A stretch of DNA of 64,000 nucleotides. Source: Diadema setosum (Eukaryota; Echinodermata; Echinoidea; Diadematoida; Diadematidae). Shown here one piece after another: positions 23,440 through 34,015 of the stretch. Numbering within the stretch: position 1 is the stretch's first letter; each line of letters starts with the position of its first letter. The stretch is from positions 5,725,367 to 5,789,366 of the forward strand of contig CM067077.1 of assembly GCA_033980235.1 (NCBI GenBank), read 5' to 3'. Position numbers and translations under genes: made by a program. The notes under the pieces are model-generated. The model was given only the letters and a program-made list of their open reading frames with translations. It did not search any database and was not told the origin of the DNA.

Positions 23440-23900
23440 TCAGAAGTTACAAATCCCAGCTCGCTGGCCCGACGAAGAAACCGACGGCCACATTACAGTA
23501 CTAGTAATTCACCGCCCAGCGATGTTTTTCTGCTCGCTACGTATACGCTGGTGAGTAGGTCATTGGGCTGAGTGAGTGGATTGTCGTGGATCTCTCTCGC
23601 GACAGTAACCCGTTCCCTCTCGCGATCGGCCGAAAGATCGAGGCCGCGCCGGGCGGGCCGGGCTGGGCTCTCGGTACCCCACCATAATATGCACTGCTTG
23701 TGTGTGTTTTCTCGGCTCTGCGTATGCGCACAAACAAGCTGCTGTGAGATCGTGCGCTGACCGGCAGGCGGCGATCAGCGCAGCCAGCCACAGTATAAAA
23801 TAACGATGTAACCACAGAACTAGAGTTTTGACTAGAGTTCCGTGGATGTAACCCGGCCACCGGAAGTTTTGATAGATGGCGCTCTTTACAAAAAAAGTTC
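23440..23900. promoter_or_regulatory. GC/CpG-rich island, possible promoter
   Basis: The segment is clearly GC-richer and rich in CG relative to its flanks. It contains four GGG runs with 1-2 base loops at 23651-23667 (a canonical G-quadruplex pattern), a GCGTATGCGCAC word resembling an NRF1 site (about 23718) and TATAAAA at 23794-23800. Long frames on the minus strand are a by-product of composition. The TATA box and island suggest a plus-strand start near 23.83 kb, but no downstream exon was recognised. Confidence 0.35.
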
Positions 23901-24406
23901 TGGCATCAAAATAATGACTAGTGCAGACGGGCTTTAACAATGACCGCAGCATAACCCGGCACCATCATTCCTAGGCCAAATGCACAAGTAAATTTCATGG
24001 GATGTAAAAAAGTAAATCGACTATTCACATCCATGCCATTCACACGTACTGCGCGAGGTAAATTATCATGAGATTGTTTTTTCCTAAAACAACTAAAATG
24101 AGGAAGGAATTATTTTTTTTCCATCTCAGCAGAGATTGCAATACCGGGTAATATGCAATCATCAAATGTCCACACAAAAAAGTATTAAAGCATTTCTGAA
24201 AATAACTTTCGATAAGCATTGTTTTTGGTTGTGCGCGAATGACCCAGAATGCGCTTGCTCATATCATATTGTTGAGTGATCCATTTCTAACGAAGTCTGT
24301 CCATAATTAGGGCCATAACATTCATACCTCAAGCATGGTATTGGAAAAAAAAAATTACCAAAGAGAAAATCCCTTCTTATTTCAATCTTTCTGTAAGTGA
24401 GGATAC
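23901..24406. other. Non-coding stretch
   Basis: Ordinary AT-rich sequence with short A- and T-runs; no gene. Confidence 0.45.
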
Positions 24407-24410
24407 ATAT

Positions 24411-24657
24411 GAAGTGTTTGTTCGCAAAAACCGATAAGTCCATATTTGCCAAATGGAGATATTTGCAATTAAAGGTCAAGAAAAATGAAGAGAATAATAA
24501 GAAAATTTTTGCTTCTTTTGACCATAACTTCAAAAATATACCTTTATATGCAGTGACCAATATATCATTTAAAAGGTATTATTTTGTACTTTATGACAGA
24601 GACCGTACTTCAAAATCTTCAAAAATGGACTTATCGGTTTTTGCAAACAAACTCTTC
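24411..24657 (+). mobile_element. GAAGAG-TIR element, copy 2
   Basis: A 247 bp copy with ATAT duplications at 24407-24410 and 24658-24661. The left repeat has two substitutions (GAAGTGTTTGTTCGC). The end-to-end frame is open, starting with an ATG made from the last two target bases plus the first base of the element. Confidence 0.93.
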
Positions 24658-24882
24658 ATATCTTACATGTGAGGTCAATAGAAAATAATTGCTTCACATT
24701 ATTCTACATATAGAACAATATGATGCCTTTGGCTAACCAAACCTATTTCTGCATTGTCATTTTTTTCCCAGCAAAATATTGCTTTTTGAACTTCAGCATG
24801 AAATTCACCCTAAAATGCTTGAATTTAGCAGCATTCTTTGTTTTGTGATGGTGATTTGACCATTTCTCTCAAAACCACTTAC

Positions 24883-25442
24883 AGGACAAGTTCACCTTCA
24901 TATACATGTGGATTGAGTGAATGCAGCAATATTATTAGAACACATCAGTGAAAGTTTAAGGAAAATCGGACAACCTGTTCACAAGTTATGAATTTTTAAA
25001 GTATCTGCGCAGTCACTGCTGGATGAGAAGACTACTACAGTATATGATGTCATATGCCATACAATGATATAAGGAAAATATGAAGAGAATTTCACAAAAT
25101 GTCATTTTTTGAAAAAAGTAAGAATTTCCTTGATTTGTCACTGACGTATGTCAAGGGTAATATTATTCCGCCTGCCCTCTGAAAGAGGCAAGTCAAGCTT
25201 TCTTTTATTACGCGAGAAAAAAGAAAATATGTTGAATCTTCATTACGTTTTCTTTATTTTGTTGTACACATGTGACATCACAAGCTATAGTAGTCTTCTC
25301 ATCCAGCAGTGACTGAGCAGAAACTTCAAAAATTCACAACTTTTGAACAAGTTGCCCAATTTTCCTCAAACTCTCACTGATGTGTTCTACTAATATTGCT
25401 GCATTCTCTCAATCCTTATGTATATGAAGGTGGACTTGTCCT
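24883..25442. mobile_element. TTAA-type palindromic element, AGGACAAGT subfamily
   Basis: A 560 bp palindrome from AGGACAAGTTCACC to GGTGGACTTGTCCT. The right TTAA is at 25443-25446; the left border has decayed to TTAC. The arms contain TGGATTGAGTGAATGCAGCA, CACATCAGTGAAAGTTT and their inverses, and a central GATGAGAAGACTAC / inverse pair. Not coding. It shares its right TTAA with the next element. Confidence 0.85.
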
Positions 25443-25446
25443 TTAA

Positions 25447-25529
25447 AGGACAAGTCCACAAGTCCTCAAACTCTCACTAATATTGCTGCATTCACTCAAT
25501 CCCAATCTCTATGAAGGTGGACTTGTCCT
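25447..25529. mobile_element. Internally deleted 83 bp TTAA element
   Basis: It begins AGGACAAGTCCACAAGTCC and ends GGTGGACTTGTCCT before TTAA (25530-25533), with only the right-arm interior between. The left TTAA is shared with the preceding full-size copy, so two family members sit head to tail on a single TTAA. Confidence 0.8.
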
Positions 25530-25713
25530 TTAATTGAAACAAGCTATTACATGACATGAACCTGTGCTAGGTTTTCTGCAAAGACTCAAAACATTGTCCT
25601 GCTTTACAGGCAAGGGATCTTTTACACTTATCATTTTGCCACTTCTGATTGATGGTGAATTGGCTGCAGAACGTGATCTGACTATGAGCACATTCCCCAG
25701 AGGCACACATTAA

Positions 25714-26339
25714 AGGAGAACTTTCCCCCAACTTATATTGGAGTTTGGGAATGCAGAAATATCGGTAAATATTTGTGGAAACTTTAATGAGGAAAATCAG
25801 ATGATCTCATATTAAAAATTATTACATTTTCTAAAGTCATAGTTTTATGTGGCGCCCTCTCATGGTGAAAATTATACAATTCTAACAACAACAAAAAAAC
25901 TTCACAGTAGTAGAATGAAAAAAGGATATAATTATAATATCAAAGTATTTGCATTTATATCTTCAAATTTCATGAACATTTCTATTTTCTTGTCACATAA
26001 TATATAAAAGTAAATGTTATCATTCTCAACTCCCAACCCCCCCCCCCCCCCCCCCCGAGTTCCGTTGAATGTTTTTTTTCAAGGTCCTCCAGAATTTTTA
26101 TTTTTTAGATATGTTAACATCACCTTCATATTGCTCTGCTACTGTTAATATTACAGATTGATGAAGACTTGATACCAAGAGAGGCAGGACGTGGCATCAG
26201 TAAAACCCAAACTCTACATTACTAGCCAAAAACCTTTTGAATGGAATGTTTGATCTTCCTCAAACTTTCACTCAGTATCTCACAAATCCTCTCATACATT
26301 CATTGATGCACTTGCATATTGTCCAGGTAAACTTCTCCT
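25714..26339. mobile_element. TTAA-bounded element, AGGAGAA subfamily
   Basis: TTAA at 25710-25713 and 26340-26343 flank AGGAGAACTTTCCCC... and its inverse ...GGTAAACTTCTCCT. The 626 bp interior includes a poly-C run (about 26036-26056) and words distantly like the neighbouring family (GAGGAAAATC / TTCCTCAAAC). It encodes nothing. Confidence 0.75.
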
Positions 26340-26343
26340 TTAA

Positions 26344-26973
26344 TGGCAGTACATTAGGCAAGCTATCTTTTCGCTGAGTGGGAACGGCACAGCCGTCTGG
26401 AAAGCCTATTCTGCAAGCCATGAAAACTCCGTTGGAGTCTCATTTTTTAGGTGATCAGGATTTGCGAGCAAATGTCACGAATTACGATTCGTGCAGCAGC
26501 AACATTACTGGACAAATCTAAATCTACATTTGTCGCTTCTATTGCATTTCTCGTAAACCTGTGCATAAAGTACTGTTACCGTAAGCACATGCAAGGAAGC
26601 TAAACTGAATGAATATATATCATACACCTTCATTCATACCTGCATACACATATACAGATATATCTACATATTTACTTTTTTTTCAGCCATGAAACTGGAA
26701 ACGAGGAAATTCTGGTTGACGGAATCGATACTTAGCAGTGCTCCCCTCCCCCGTGACTATCTGAAAGACATTTCCACAGAATTTCTGGTTAATGAAATCA
26801 AGACTTAACAGTGTCTTGTTTTGTTTTTCCCCACAACTATTGAAAAACAAATCAACACAACTGCATGTTTATTTCAGGAAAAGGAAAAGTGCAACAGCAG
26901 AAAATACGTTTACTGATTTTTTTTTTTTCCTGCACAGTGACCACATCATCTTTCTATCACCAACATCAGTATC
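26344..26973. other. Non-coding stretch
   Basis: No gene. There is a T-rich run at about 26919-26930 just before the next transposon. Confidence 0.45.
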
Positions 26974-26977
26974 ACTT

Positions 26978-27224
26978 GAAGAGTTTGTTTGCAAAAACCG
27001 ATAAGTCCATATTTGTCAAATGGAGATATTTGCGATTAAAGGTCAAGAAAAATACAGAGAATAATAAGAAAATTTTTGCTTCTTTTGACCAGAACTTAAA
27101 AAATATACCTTTATATATAGTGACAAATATATCATTTAAAAGGTATTATTTTGTACTTTATGACAGAGACCGTACTTTAAAATCTTTAAAAATGGACTTA
27201 TTGGTTTTTGCAAACAAACTCTTC
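26978..27224 (+). mobile_element. GAAGAG-TIR element, copy 3
   Basis: 247 bp with ACTT duplications at 26974-26977 and 27225-27228, which helps establish that the target duplication is 4 bp and not simply TA. The internal frame is open but has no ATG at the junction because the target ends in TT. Confidence 0.93.
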
Positions 27225-27228
27225 ACTT

Positions 27229-27822
27229 ACACTCTTGATTTAAGCATACTTCAAGTGACTGAGGCATGGCAGAAATTCTTTTGAATGACATGGACACCTT
27301 AAAGAAAAAGGAAAAGGAAAATCATGGAACATCTTATTCTATAAAGTAGAGATATGAATCTTCTTATCTAGATAATTTCAATATTGTAGCAGTGAAAAAA
27401 GATGAATAATTAATGCATATTTCCCCTTTGTTTGTGGCATAATTTCGTTATATTTGTCAAGTAAAAGCTTCTGAAATGATGTCCCTTTAAAAAAATAACA
27501 TGCAATTTCAAGACAGGATATTTTGAGTGATTTCCACATGTAGCATAAAGCTTTTCCAAGGAATGGATGAAGTATAATTGTGTGATTATCATTTAATCAC
27601 ATAGAAATGTAACTAAACTTTGTTAGCTGTTACAATGTTTTACTGCGTCTGCATGACATGATCACTAAACAGCTAACAGCACGATTAACCTATGCCACGT
27701 CATTACGACGAGAATACGACATACTGCAACTGCAAGTCGGGAGGCACCAGTAACGACCTCACATAAACCTCAAATGAGCTTCTGGGCGCTGCTTGGTGCC
27801 AGGTTGGAGTAGAAGAAGGAGA
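27229..27822. other. Non-coding stretch
   Basis: Nothing supportable as a gene. Confidence 0.45.
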
Positions 27823-27900
27823 TGGGGGGGGGGGGGGTTAAGGAAGGAGAAGAGAGGTAAAGAATAGGGGACGGGGGGGGGGGGGGGCAGGAAAGGGGGA
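27823..27900. repeat. Poly-G / purine tract
   Basis: Two long G runs (about 27824-27838 and 27873-27888) in purine-rich sequence. Strongly G-quadruplex-prone. Confidence 0.8.
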
Positions 27901-27931
27901 GAGTAAAGGAAGCAGTTTGCTCTTTGGTTAA

Positions 27932-28320
27932 AGGGTGTGTTCAGGTCTGGTTGAGGTGAGGATTTAGCTTTTAACGTTTTGCGAGATAGGAACCTATTCA
28001 GAAACCACTCTATGAGATGTCAAAGAGCACGCAATTCTAAGGGGTATCAAAAGTTTATTTGATGAAAATCGGTTTTGAAATGGCTGAGATATCCAAAAAT
28101 AAGGTGAAGCAAAGAGATCCTAATAAAAGGCGTGGCCTGTTGCCTTTTATCATTATCACTTTTTTGCATATCTCAGCCATGTGAAAACTAATTTTCATCA
28201 AATAAACGTTGAATCCTTAAAATTACATGTTCTTTCACATTTCACAAGAGGTTTCTCATTATCTCACTTAGGAATGTTCAAAACATGAATCCCCACCTCA
28301 ACCAGTACTGTACAGTCCCT
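27932..28320. mobile_element. TTAA-bounded palindromic element, AGGG subfamily, copy 2
   Basis: 389 bp between TTAA at 27928-27931 and 28321-28324. The arms begin AGGGTGTGTTCAGGTCTGG and the inverse of AGGGACTGTACAGTACTGG, both followed by TTGAGGTG. It is sister to 8766-9157, sharing GATGAAAATCGGTTTT. Non-coding. Confidence 0.88.
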
Positions 28321-28324
28321 TTAA

Positions 28325-29880
28325 ACCTGGAAGATACACAAGAACATCCCCTTCAGAAAGGTATGGAGAGAAGAAAAGGGTAGAGGAGGGTAAGAAGTAG
28401 ACAAGGGAAAGGGAAGGGGGAGCAGAAGGGGGAGAGGAAGGGAGCACAGATAGGATGGGGAGGGGAAAAGAAAGATTTTTTATTCAAATCTGGAAGATGC
28501 TATGGTAAATTTGCTTGATGGGGGGGGGATAAAGGATAAGAAACTGGGATGGGAGAGGGAAGAAAAAGACATTATGCAGAGGAATGTATGAGAGTAATCT
28601 ATTTCTCTCAATTGACTTAGACTCTGAATAAAGGTAGATATGGGACTTAAACTATGAATAAATACAAATATGGGAATTCTTCCTCTGTTTGCTGTCTATT
28701 TTTCTAATTACAATATGCATTTGCTGTCAAACACAATTACAATTTAATACATTCACAGAAGAAAAATATCATGGTCATGACTCAAACAATAATTGTTGTT
28801 GATCTGGGTATCTACTTATCAGATATTGAAACAATGCCTCATGATTTAAATGGGTCTGATGGCTACATGTATTAGACTATCAGCACATATCTTATTATCA
28901 CCTCAATACTCTTTTTTATCTCGAAAACATTATGTACAGATGCTGCCGGCAGATCAGTTCAGTTATCAATGGGTCTGTGCAGTCGAGGTCCTCCCAGTGC
29001 AAATCGATGACGTTTGGTTTGTAATCCGACAAAGACCGATCATCGTCTACACCAAGACAAATCAAATATTTGCGGGGAAAACAAGCCACTTCTAAAACGA
29101 GGAAGTTTGGAGCGCTGTCAATGAATTCATGGATAAGGGGGGCCGGCTGGATTGACGAGTGCTGTGAATGGCACTGTGATGCTGGAGCCAGGGAAGGGGT
29201 TATTCGAGGTCATCGTCCAGGAGGCTCTACGGTATGTCCCCTCCATTCTGTGCTAGAGTGAAGAAGATTCTCACTGTCTCTTTTGAGTTGTCTGCATTTG
29301 CACAGAACGTACATTGGTCAGTGTCTATGGTGTCTGTCTTGAGAGGCTGATATCATGATGTGTTCACATTTATGAATATTTCCATCCAAGGTCCCCCTGT
29401 AACAAGTCATTCCATCTGCCTGTACATACTCAATGCATTTAAACACTTCAAATGAATATGCTTGCATTAGTTCTTGCTATATCTGGCAAGTCTTGGGCAA
29501 GCCATTTGTTTGCCAGAAAACAAACTTTTGTTGTTACGAGGTAGCCACGATGTTCTCTCTTTCTACATCTTCACCAGCCTATCATACTTGCTCAGCTTTT
29601 CACGTGTTTGCTTCATTTCAATATCGATGCAACTGATTGCCATGACTGTCTACATGGTACAAAATACACTGGAATCGATCTAAAACTTGTGCCGTATATC
29701 CATCACCATCCTCATATTTTTGTTCCTGTCTCTCTACGTACCAATTTGTCTTTTCGTCAATACATCTCTCTCTCTCCTCTTTCTTTCGATCAGTCTGTAG
29801 GCACCTTTCTATATAGTAGGACAAGTCAGCGAGGCCTGATTTGCCTTCTTTTTCTTCAGTTTGCGGGACTGAAGGCAGCA
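28325..29880. other. Non-coding stretch with purine-rich and GC-richer parts
   Basis: 28340-28570 is A/G-rich. 28960-29230 is GC-richer, with an open plus-strand frame (to ...VIRGHRPGGST) meeting a donor-like CTACG|GTATGT at 29230. There is no clear acceptor and no recognised product, so I do not call an exon. Confidence 0.4.
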
Positions 29881-29884
29881 TTAA

Positions 29885-30444
29885 AGAAAACCAAAACCCA
29901 AAGAGCAATGTGGATTGAGTGAAAGTAACAACATTATAGTAGAACACATCGGTGAAAGTTTGAGGAAAATTGGACAATCTATGCAAAAGTTATGGATTTT
30001 TAAAGTTTTGGTGTTGAAACCACTGGATGAGAGTACTAGAGTAAATCATGACGTCATGTGTGGACAAAAATACAAAGAAAATAAAAGAAAATTCCACAAA
30101 AATTCATTTTTCATGAAAATTACACATTCCATCCACTTGATACTGACATTTGTTAAGGTTAGTAATTACTCCCCCTGCTTTCTGAAAGTGGTTAGGCAAG
30201 TGCTCTTTCATTAGCTAGAAAAGTGAAATCATGTTTAATTTTCTGTATATTTTCTTTATAATTGTCCACACATGATGTCGTAAACTCAAGTAGTCTCCTC
30301 ATCCAGCGGCTCCAACACCAAAATTTGAAAATTCATAACTTTTGCATCGATTGTCTGATTTTCCTCAAACTTTCACTGATGTGTTCTACTAATGTTGCTG
30401 CTATCACTCAATCCACATTCCTCTCTGGGTTTTACTTTCCTTTT
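29885..30444. mobile_element. TTAA-type palindromic element, CCCAAAGAGCAATG subfamily, copy 1
   Basis: The left border TTAA is at 29881-29884; the right border is degraded (TTTA). The arms carry CCCAAAGAGCAATGTGGATT and its inverse, then AGTAGAACACATCGGTGAAA, GATGAGAG and a central TCATGACGTCATG. It is sister to 56434-56991. The 99-residue frame inside is not conserved. Confidence 0.82.
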
Positions 30445-31767
30445 TAGAGGATAATGCAATATGAAGGCACAGGTATAGAATTTATCATGAAGCAGATTAA
30501 TCTAAGGATGCATGGTTTAAACATCTTTCCAACTACAATGTGTGTACCTGTGCTTATGTAACATACAAATTGTGAATTTTTGTATTGCATGTGTGAGGGT
30601 GAGTGTTATCTATAGCTGATTTTTTATATGACTTTGTTCTTTTGTCCATCTAGATATCTCTTTTTAAAAAAAATCCAATTTGACTGCAGGTTCTTCTGAA
30701 ATAGGAGATGCCACAGTGCCTTTCTCCGTGCTGGATTACTACTGAAGGAGAATCTGGACCGCAGCTTGGCAGCATTGCGTCAAGAAAGTCCTCAAAATAG
30801 AATAATCTGAGGTCACCTATTTTAGGATGAGAAGTGATCGGCGCCACGGCAGCGGGCTTTGCTCGCACAGCCAGCGCACAAGGAGTAAACAGTTGTTTAC
30901 TGCTGGCGTGAAACTAAAGCAGTGAATCTGTGTCTATTGCTACTTCCCTTACAAAAAAAGAAGTGAGGTCATAAAAAAGAAGTGAAGTAAAAAAAAAAAA
31001 TTCCCAGAAATTAATGTATTTCATAAGTTCCATTATTATCTTTCATCATCTTTCAAGTTGTCATCTTTACCGAAAGAACATTGACCAACTAAAAAAACAT
31101 ATAAACAAACAGACATGTGCATAACAAACAGACATGTCACAACATAGCAGAGGATAATGTGCCGAGTCAGTTAACCCTTTGTGTACTTTGAGGCACAGAA
31201 AACCATATAGCATTGTGCACGTTGTACAATAAATGCAAATAAATCACTTTAGATCTGAAATAACCTTCAAATGATTGTAACAGTAATATTATCTGTCTCA
31301 AATCATCTGTGTCTCCACACAAGGTTAGTGCTCTTTTGGTTTTTATGTACCTCACTGCCAGGCACTATGCATGCAGCGACTGTTCTCCATTCACTCTATC
31401 AATATTTAATATCAAGTATCAAAATTTCTCTTTTGAAGGGCAACATACTTCTTTGCGACAATTCATCATTTTATCTCGCCAACATCGACAGTACTGAAGA
31501 ATGGCATGTAGTGACAAATTGACAATCTGCTGCACACTAATAAAATCTAGGTGATAGAACCTCCTATATCCTACTGTCTGTCAGCTGACACCTGCTTTAA
31601 AACCTTGTTGATATACAAGATGAGAAAGACAGCAACAACAAAAGTCACCACTTCCGCTAAACAGGAGTGTCTACAGATCAGCCAAGAGGGTGAGTAACCT
31701 AACCGTGTCACATGGTGTTTGAGGATTTAGGAGCAACATGTTTCTTGGTAAAATACATTCAACCAAC
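30445..31767. other. Non-coding stretch
   Basis: 30650-30900 is GC-richer with a TTTGACTGCAG acceptor-like site and open minus-strand frames, but no recognised product. A-rich runs lie at 30951-31000. Confidence 0.4.
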
Positions 31768-31771
31768 AAGT

Positions 31772-32018
31772 GAAGAGTTTGTTTGCAAAAACTGATAAGT
31801 CCATATTTGCCAAATGGAGATATTTGCGATTAAAGGTCAAGAAAAATAAAGAGAATAATAAGAAAATGTTTGCTTCTTTAGACCATAACTTCAAAAATAT
31901 ACCTTTATATGTAGTGACCAATATATCATTTAAAAGGTATTATTTTGTACTTTATGACAGAGATCGTACTTCAAAATCTTCAAAAATGGACTTATCGGTT
32001 TTTGCAAACAAACCCTTC
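31772..32018 (+). mobile_element. GAAGAG-TIR element, copy 4
   Basis: 247 bp with AAGT duplications at 31768-31771 and 32019-32022. The frame is open end to end, but the junction codon is GTG rather than ATG. The right repeat has one substitution (AAACCCTTC). Confidence 0.93.
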
Positions 32019-32022
32019 AAGT

Positions 32023-32740
32023 GTTTCTTTGTAATGACTTGTAAGTTGTATACGTTGTTTTAATATATTTTGCCAAATAAATGAATTAATAAATGAAAGA
32101 ATATTAGAATGTTTCTTTCTGCATGTGTCTGCCGGTCTGTTACTTCCAGTCCTCACTCCCCACGCCCCCCCCCCCCCCTCACTATGGTGGCATAGTTTAC
32201 ACCGTGAATAAGTGAATACACAAACATACAAACATGTGTATGTATGTGTATATAACATCTCTCCAAGCGTGAGATAATAATCTTGTCAACAACACACCTA
32301 TTCCAAAAAAAAAATTCTCTCTTTCTCTATCTCTCCCTCTCTGTCCCCTTCTAAAAGCTGATTACATCTACACATTTCATCAATTTTCAATGATATCTTT
32401 CTCTATCTTTCTCAAATACTAAATCTGTCCATCTGCTTGTTGTAATGCAATTTCCTTGCCTTTTATTTTATTTTATTTTATTTTTTTGCAGTCCATCATA
32501 CATACAGTCTTAGAACACCAAGGAGTGCAAAAAAAAAAAAAATGCAGGAAGCTATTGGAGACGGGACAGATACCATGGCAACGCCCACTCCACGCTGCCC
32601 CTGAAGGCTTCAGCCGTCCCATGTTGCATTTAGCATCGAGATGGATTTCACACTCTGAGCACTAATGAAGCATCAGCCTATTCCCCATCCATTCTTCCAT
32701 TGGACATGACAAGCATTCTTCCTGTTTCCATCAAAAGATA
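32023..32740. other. Non-coding stretch
   Basis: It includes a C-run (32166-32178) and TTTTA repeats (32461-32485). No gene is supported. Confidence 0.45.
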
Positions 32741-32748
32741 CTCAAGCT

Positions 32749-32751
32749 AAA

Positions 32752-32791
<40 letters not shown>

Positions 32792-32811
32792 TAAATATAT
32801 ATATATATAAA
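32749..32811. repeat. Poly-A followed by TA microsatellite
   Basis: About twenty A residues, then TA dinucleotides. It could be a retroposon tail or simple slippage. Confidence 0.85.
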
Positions 32812-33076
32812 ACAATAAAAATCAAACAACAAAAACTACCGTCAGACAGCAAATGAAAAGAATGAAATCACAAAGAAAAACGAAAGATGAAGGGAAAAAA
32901 AATCTTGTTGTTCATTCATGTATGCCATTATGCATTTCACCAGATTTTCATTAAACGGCGCACGGCACGCGCAAGATGGATAATGTAGGAATCTTCCAGA
33001 TATATTACTTATTTTACTCTCCTGTGGGATCAATCCATAATACAGCTCATCTGGTCTGTTGGCTATAAAAAATGAA

Positions 33077-33098
33077 TACATATATGAATATATATATG

Positions 33099-33134
<36 letters not shown>

Positions 33135-33156
33135 AACACACATATATATATATATA
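33077..33156. repeat. TA/CA microsatellite at the 3' border of the LINE
   Basis: TA, then CA, then TA dinucleotides lead straight into the LINE's 3' pentamer tail. The same kind of sequence resumes at 37661, at the element's 5' side. Confidence 0.9.
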
Positions 33157-33470
33157 ATTCAATTCAATTCAAAGTTTATTTCATTTTTCGACAAAACATA
33201 TAAGTTACACTTCTTTTGACAACAGAGAATAAGGTAAACAGAACATTATGTATCGAAAAGAATATAAAACAATTGAGGAGGACCACATAGTAATTACACA
33301 TTGTAGTAAAAAAAAAAAAAACAGAAGTGATTGAAATATAGTACATGTATAACTTTGCTAAAAGTGCGAAAAATGGAGAGACCCACTAAAAAGACAGAGC
33401 TTGTAGAATGTGGGCCCCTCTGGAGTAATAGCATCAATGGAAAAATTAATTAAAGCATTATAAATACTAT

Positions 33471-33869
33471 ATGAGAGGGAAAAAAAAGAGGAAGAAGTCT
33501 GGAAGCCCACTCAGAGCTAGAATCACAGATAAATACACTTACTATTACAGACGTGAACAACATAGGACAAGACTAGACAACAAAACAACTGCTGGAGAAA
33601 AGGCTGTACGGGACAAAACGGGATGGACAAGACTAACAGACGCGAAAAAACATGAAACAAGATTACACAGCAAAACAACTATACTGAAGAAAGGGCTGTA
33701 CGGGACAAAACGGAATGAAAACGATGAACAAATAGAAGACAAAATAGCAAACGAAAATGCACAACAGAGACAGCGATCTTCGACAGAAGTGTATCAAGGG
33801 AAACAGAAAATGGTTGTGGAGGGGAAAAAAGTGATTGTAGCGTCTGAAAGGAGAAAAGCAAGGAAATGA
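33471..33869. repeat. Imperfect 92 bp duplication inside the LINE 3' UTR
   Basis: AACAACT...GAAAAGGCTGTACGGGACA around 33580-33624 recurs around 33672-33717 about 92 bases on (GGCTGTACGGGACAAAACGG shared exactly). A Lys/Arg-rich 132-codon plus-strand frame covers it; it is antisense to the LINE and I regard it as a by-product of A-rich sequence. Confidence 0.6.
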
Positions 33870-34015
33870 AGGGACGTGAGAACAGGAATAAGACAGACAT
33901 TCATGTCTTTGACTCTTTTGGCGAAAGCGTAGATAGCAGCAGACATCCAATAGATTAGAATTTATTGTTCAAAGAGGAAAAAGTAAGTCTGTATGTGAGA
34001 AAGAAGGCCAAATGG

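Noticed and set aside
23537..23952. Two long minus-strand ORFs
   Set aside because: Long frames expected from GC-rich sequence; overlapping each other, with no recognised motif or splice context.
29915..30214. 99-codon ORF
   Set aside because: It lies in a non-coding palindromic TTAA element and is not preserved in the sister copy at 56434.
33471..33869. 132-codon Lys/Arg-rich plus-strand ORF
   Set aside because: It lies antisense in the LINE 3' UTR and its composition follows from A-rich, internally duplicated sequence.
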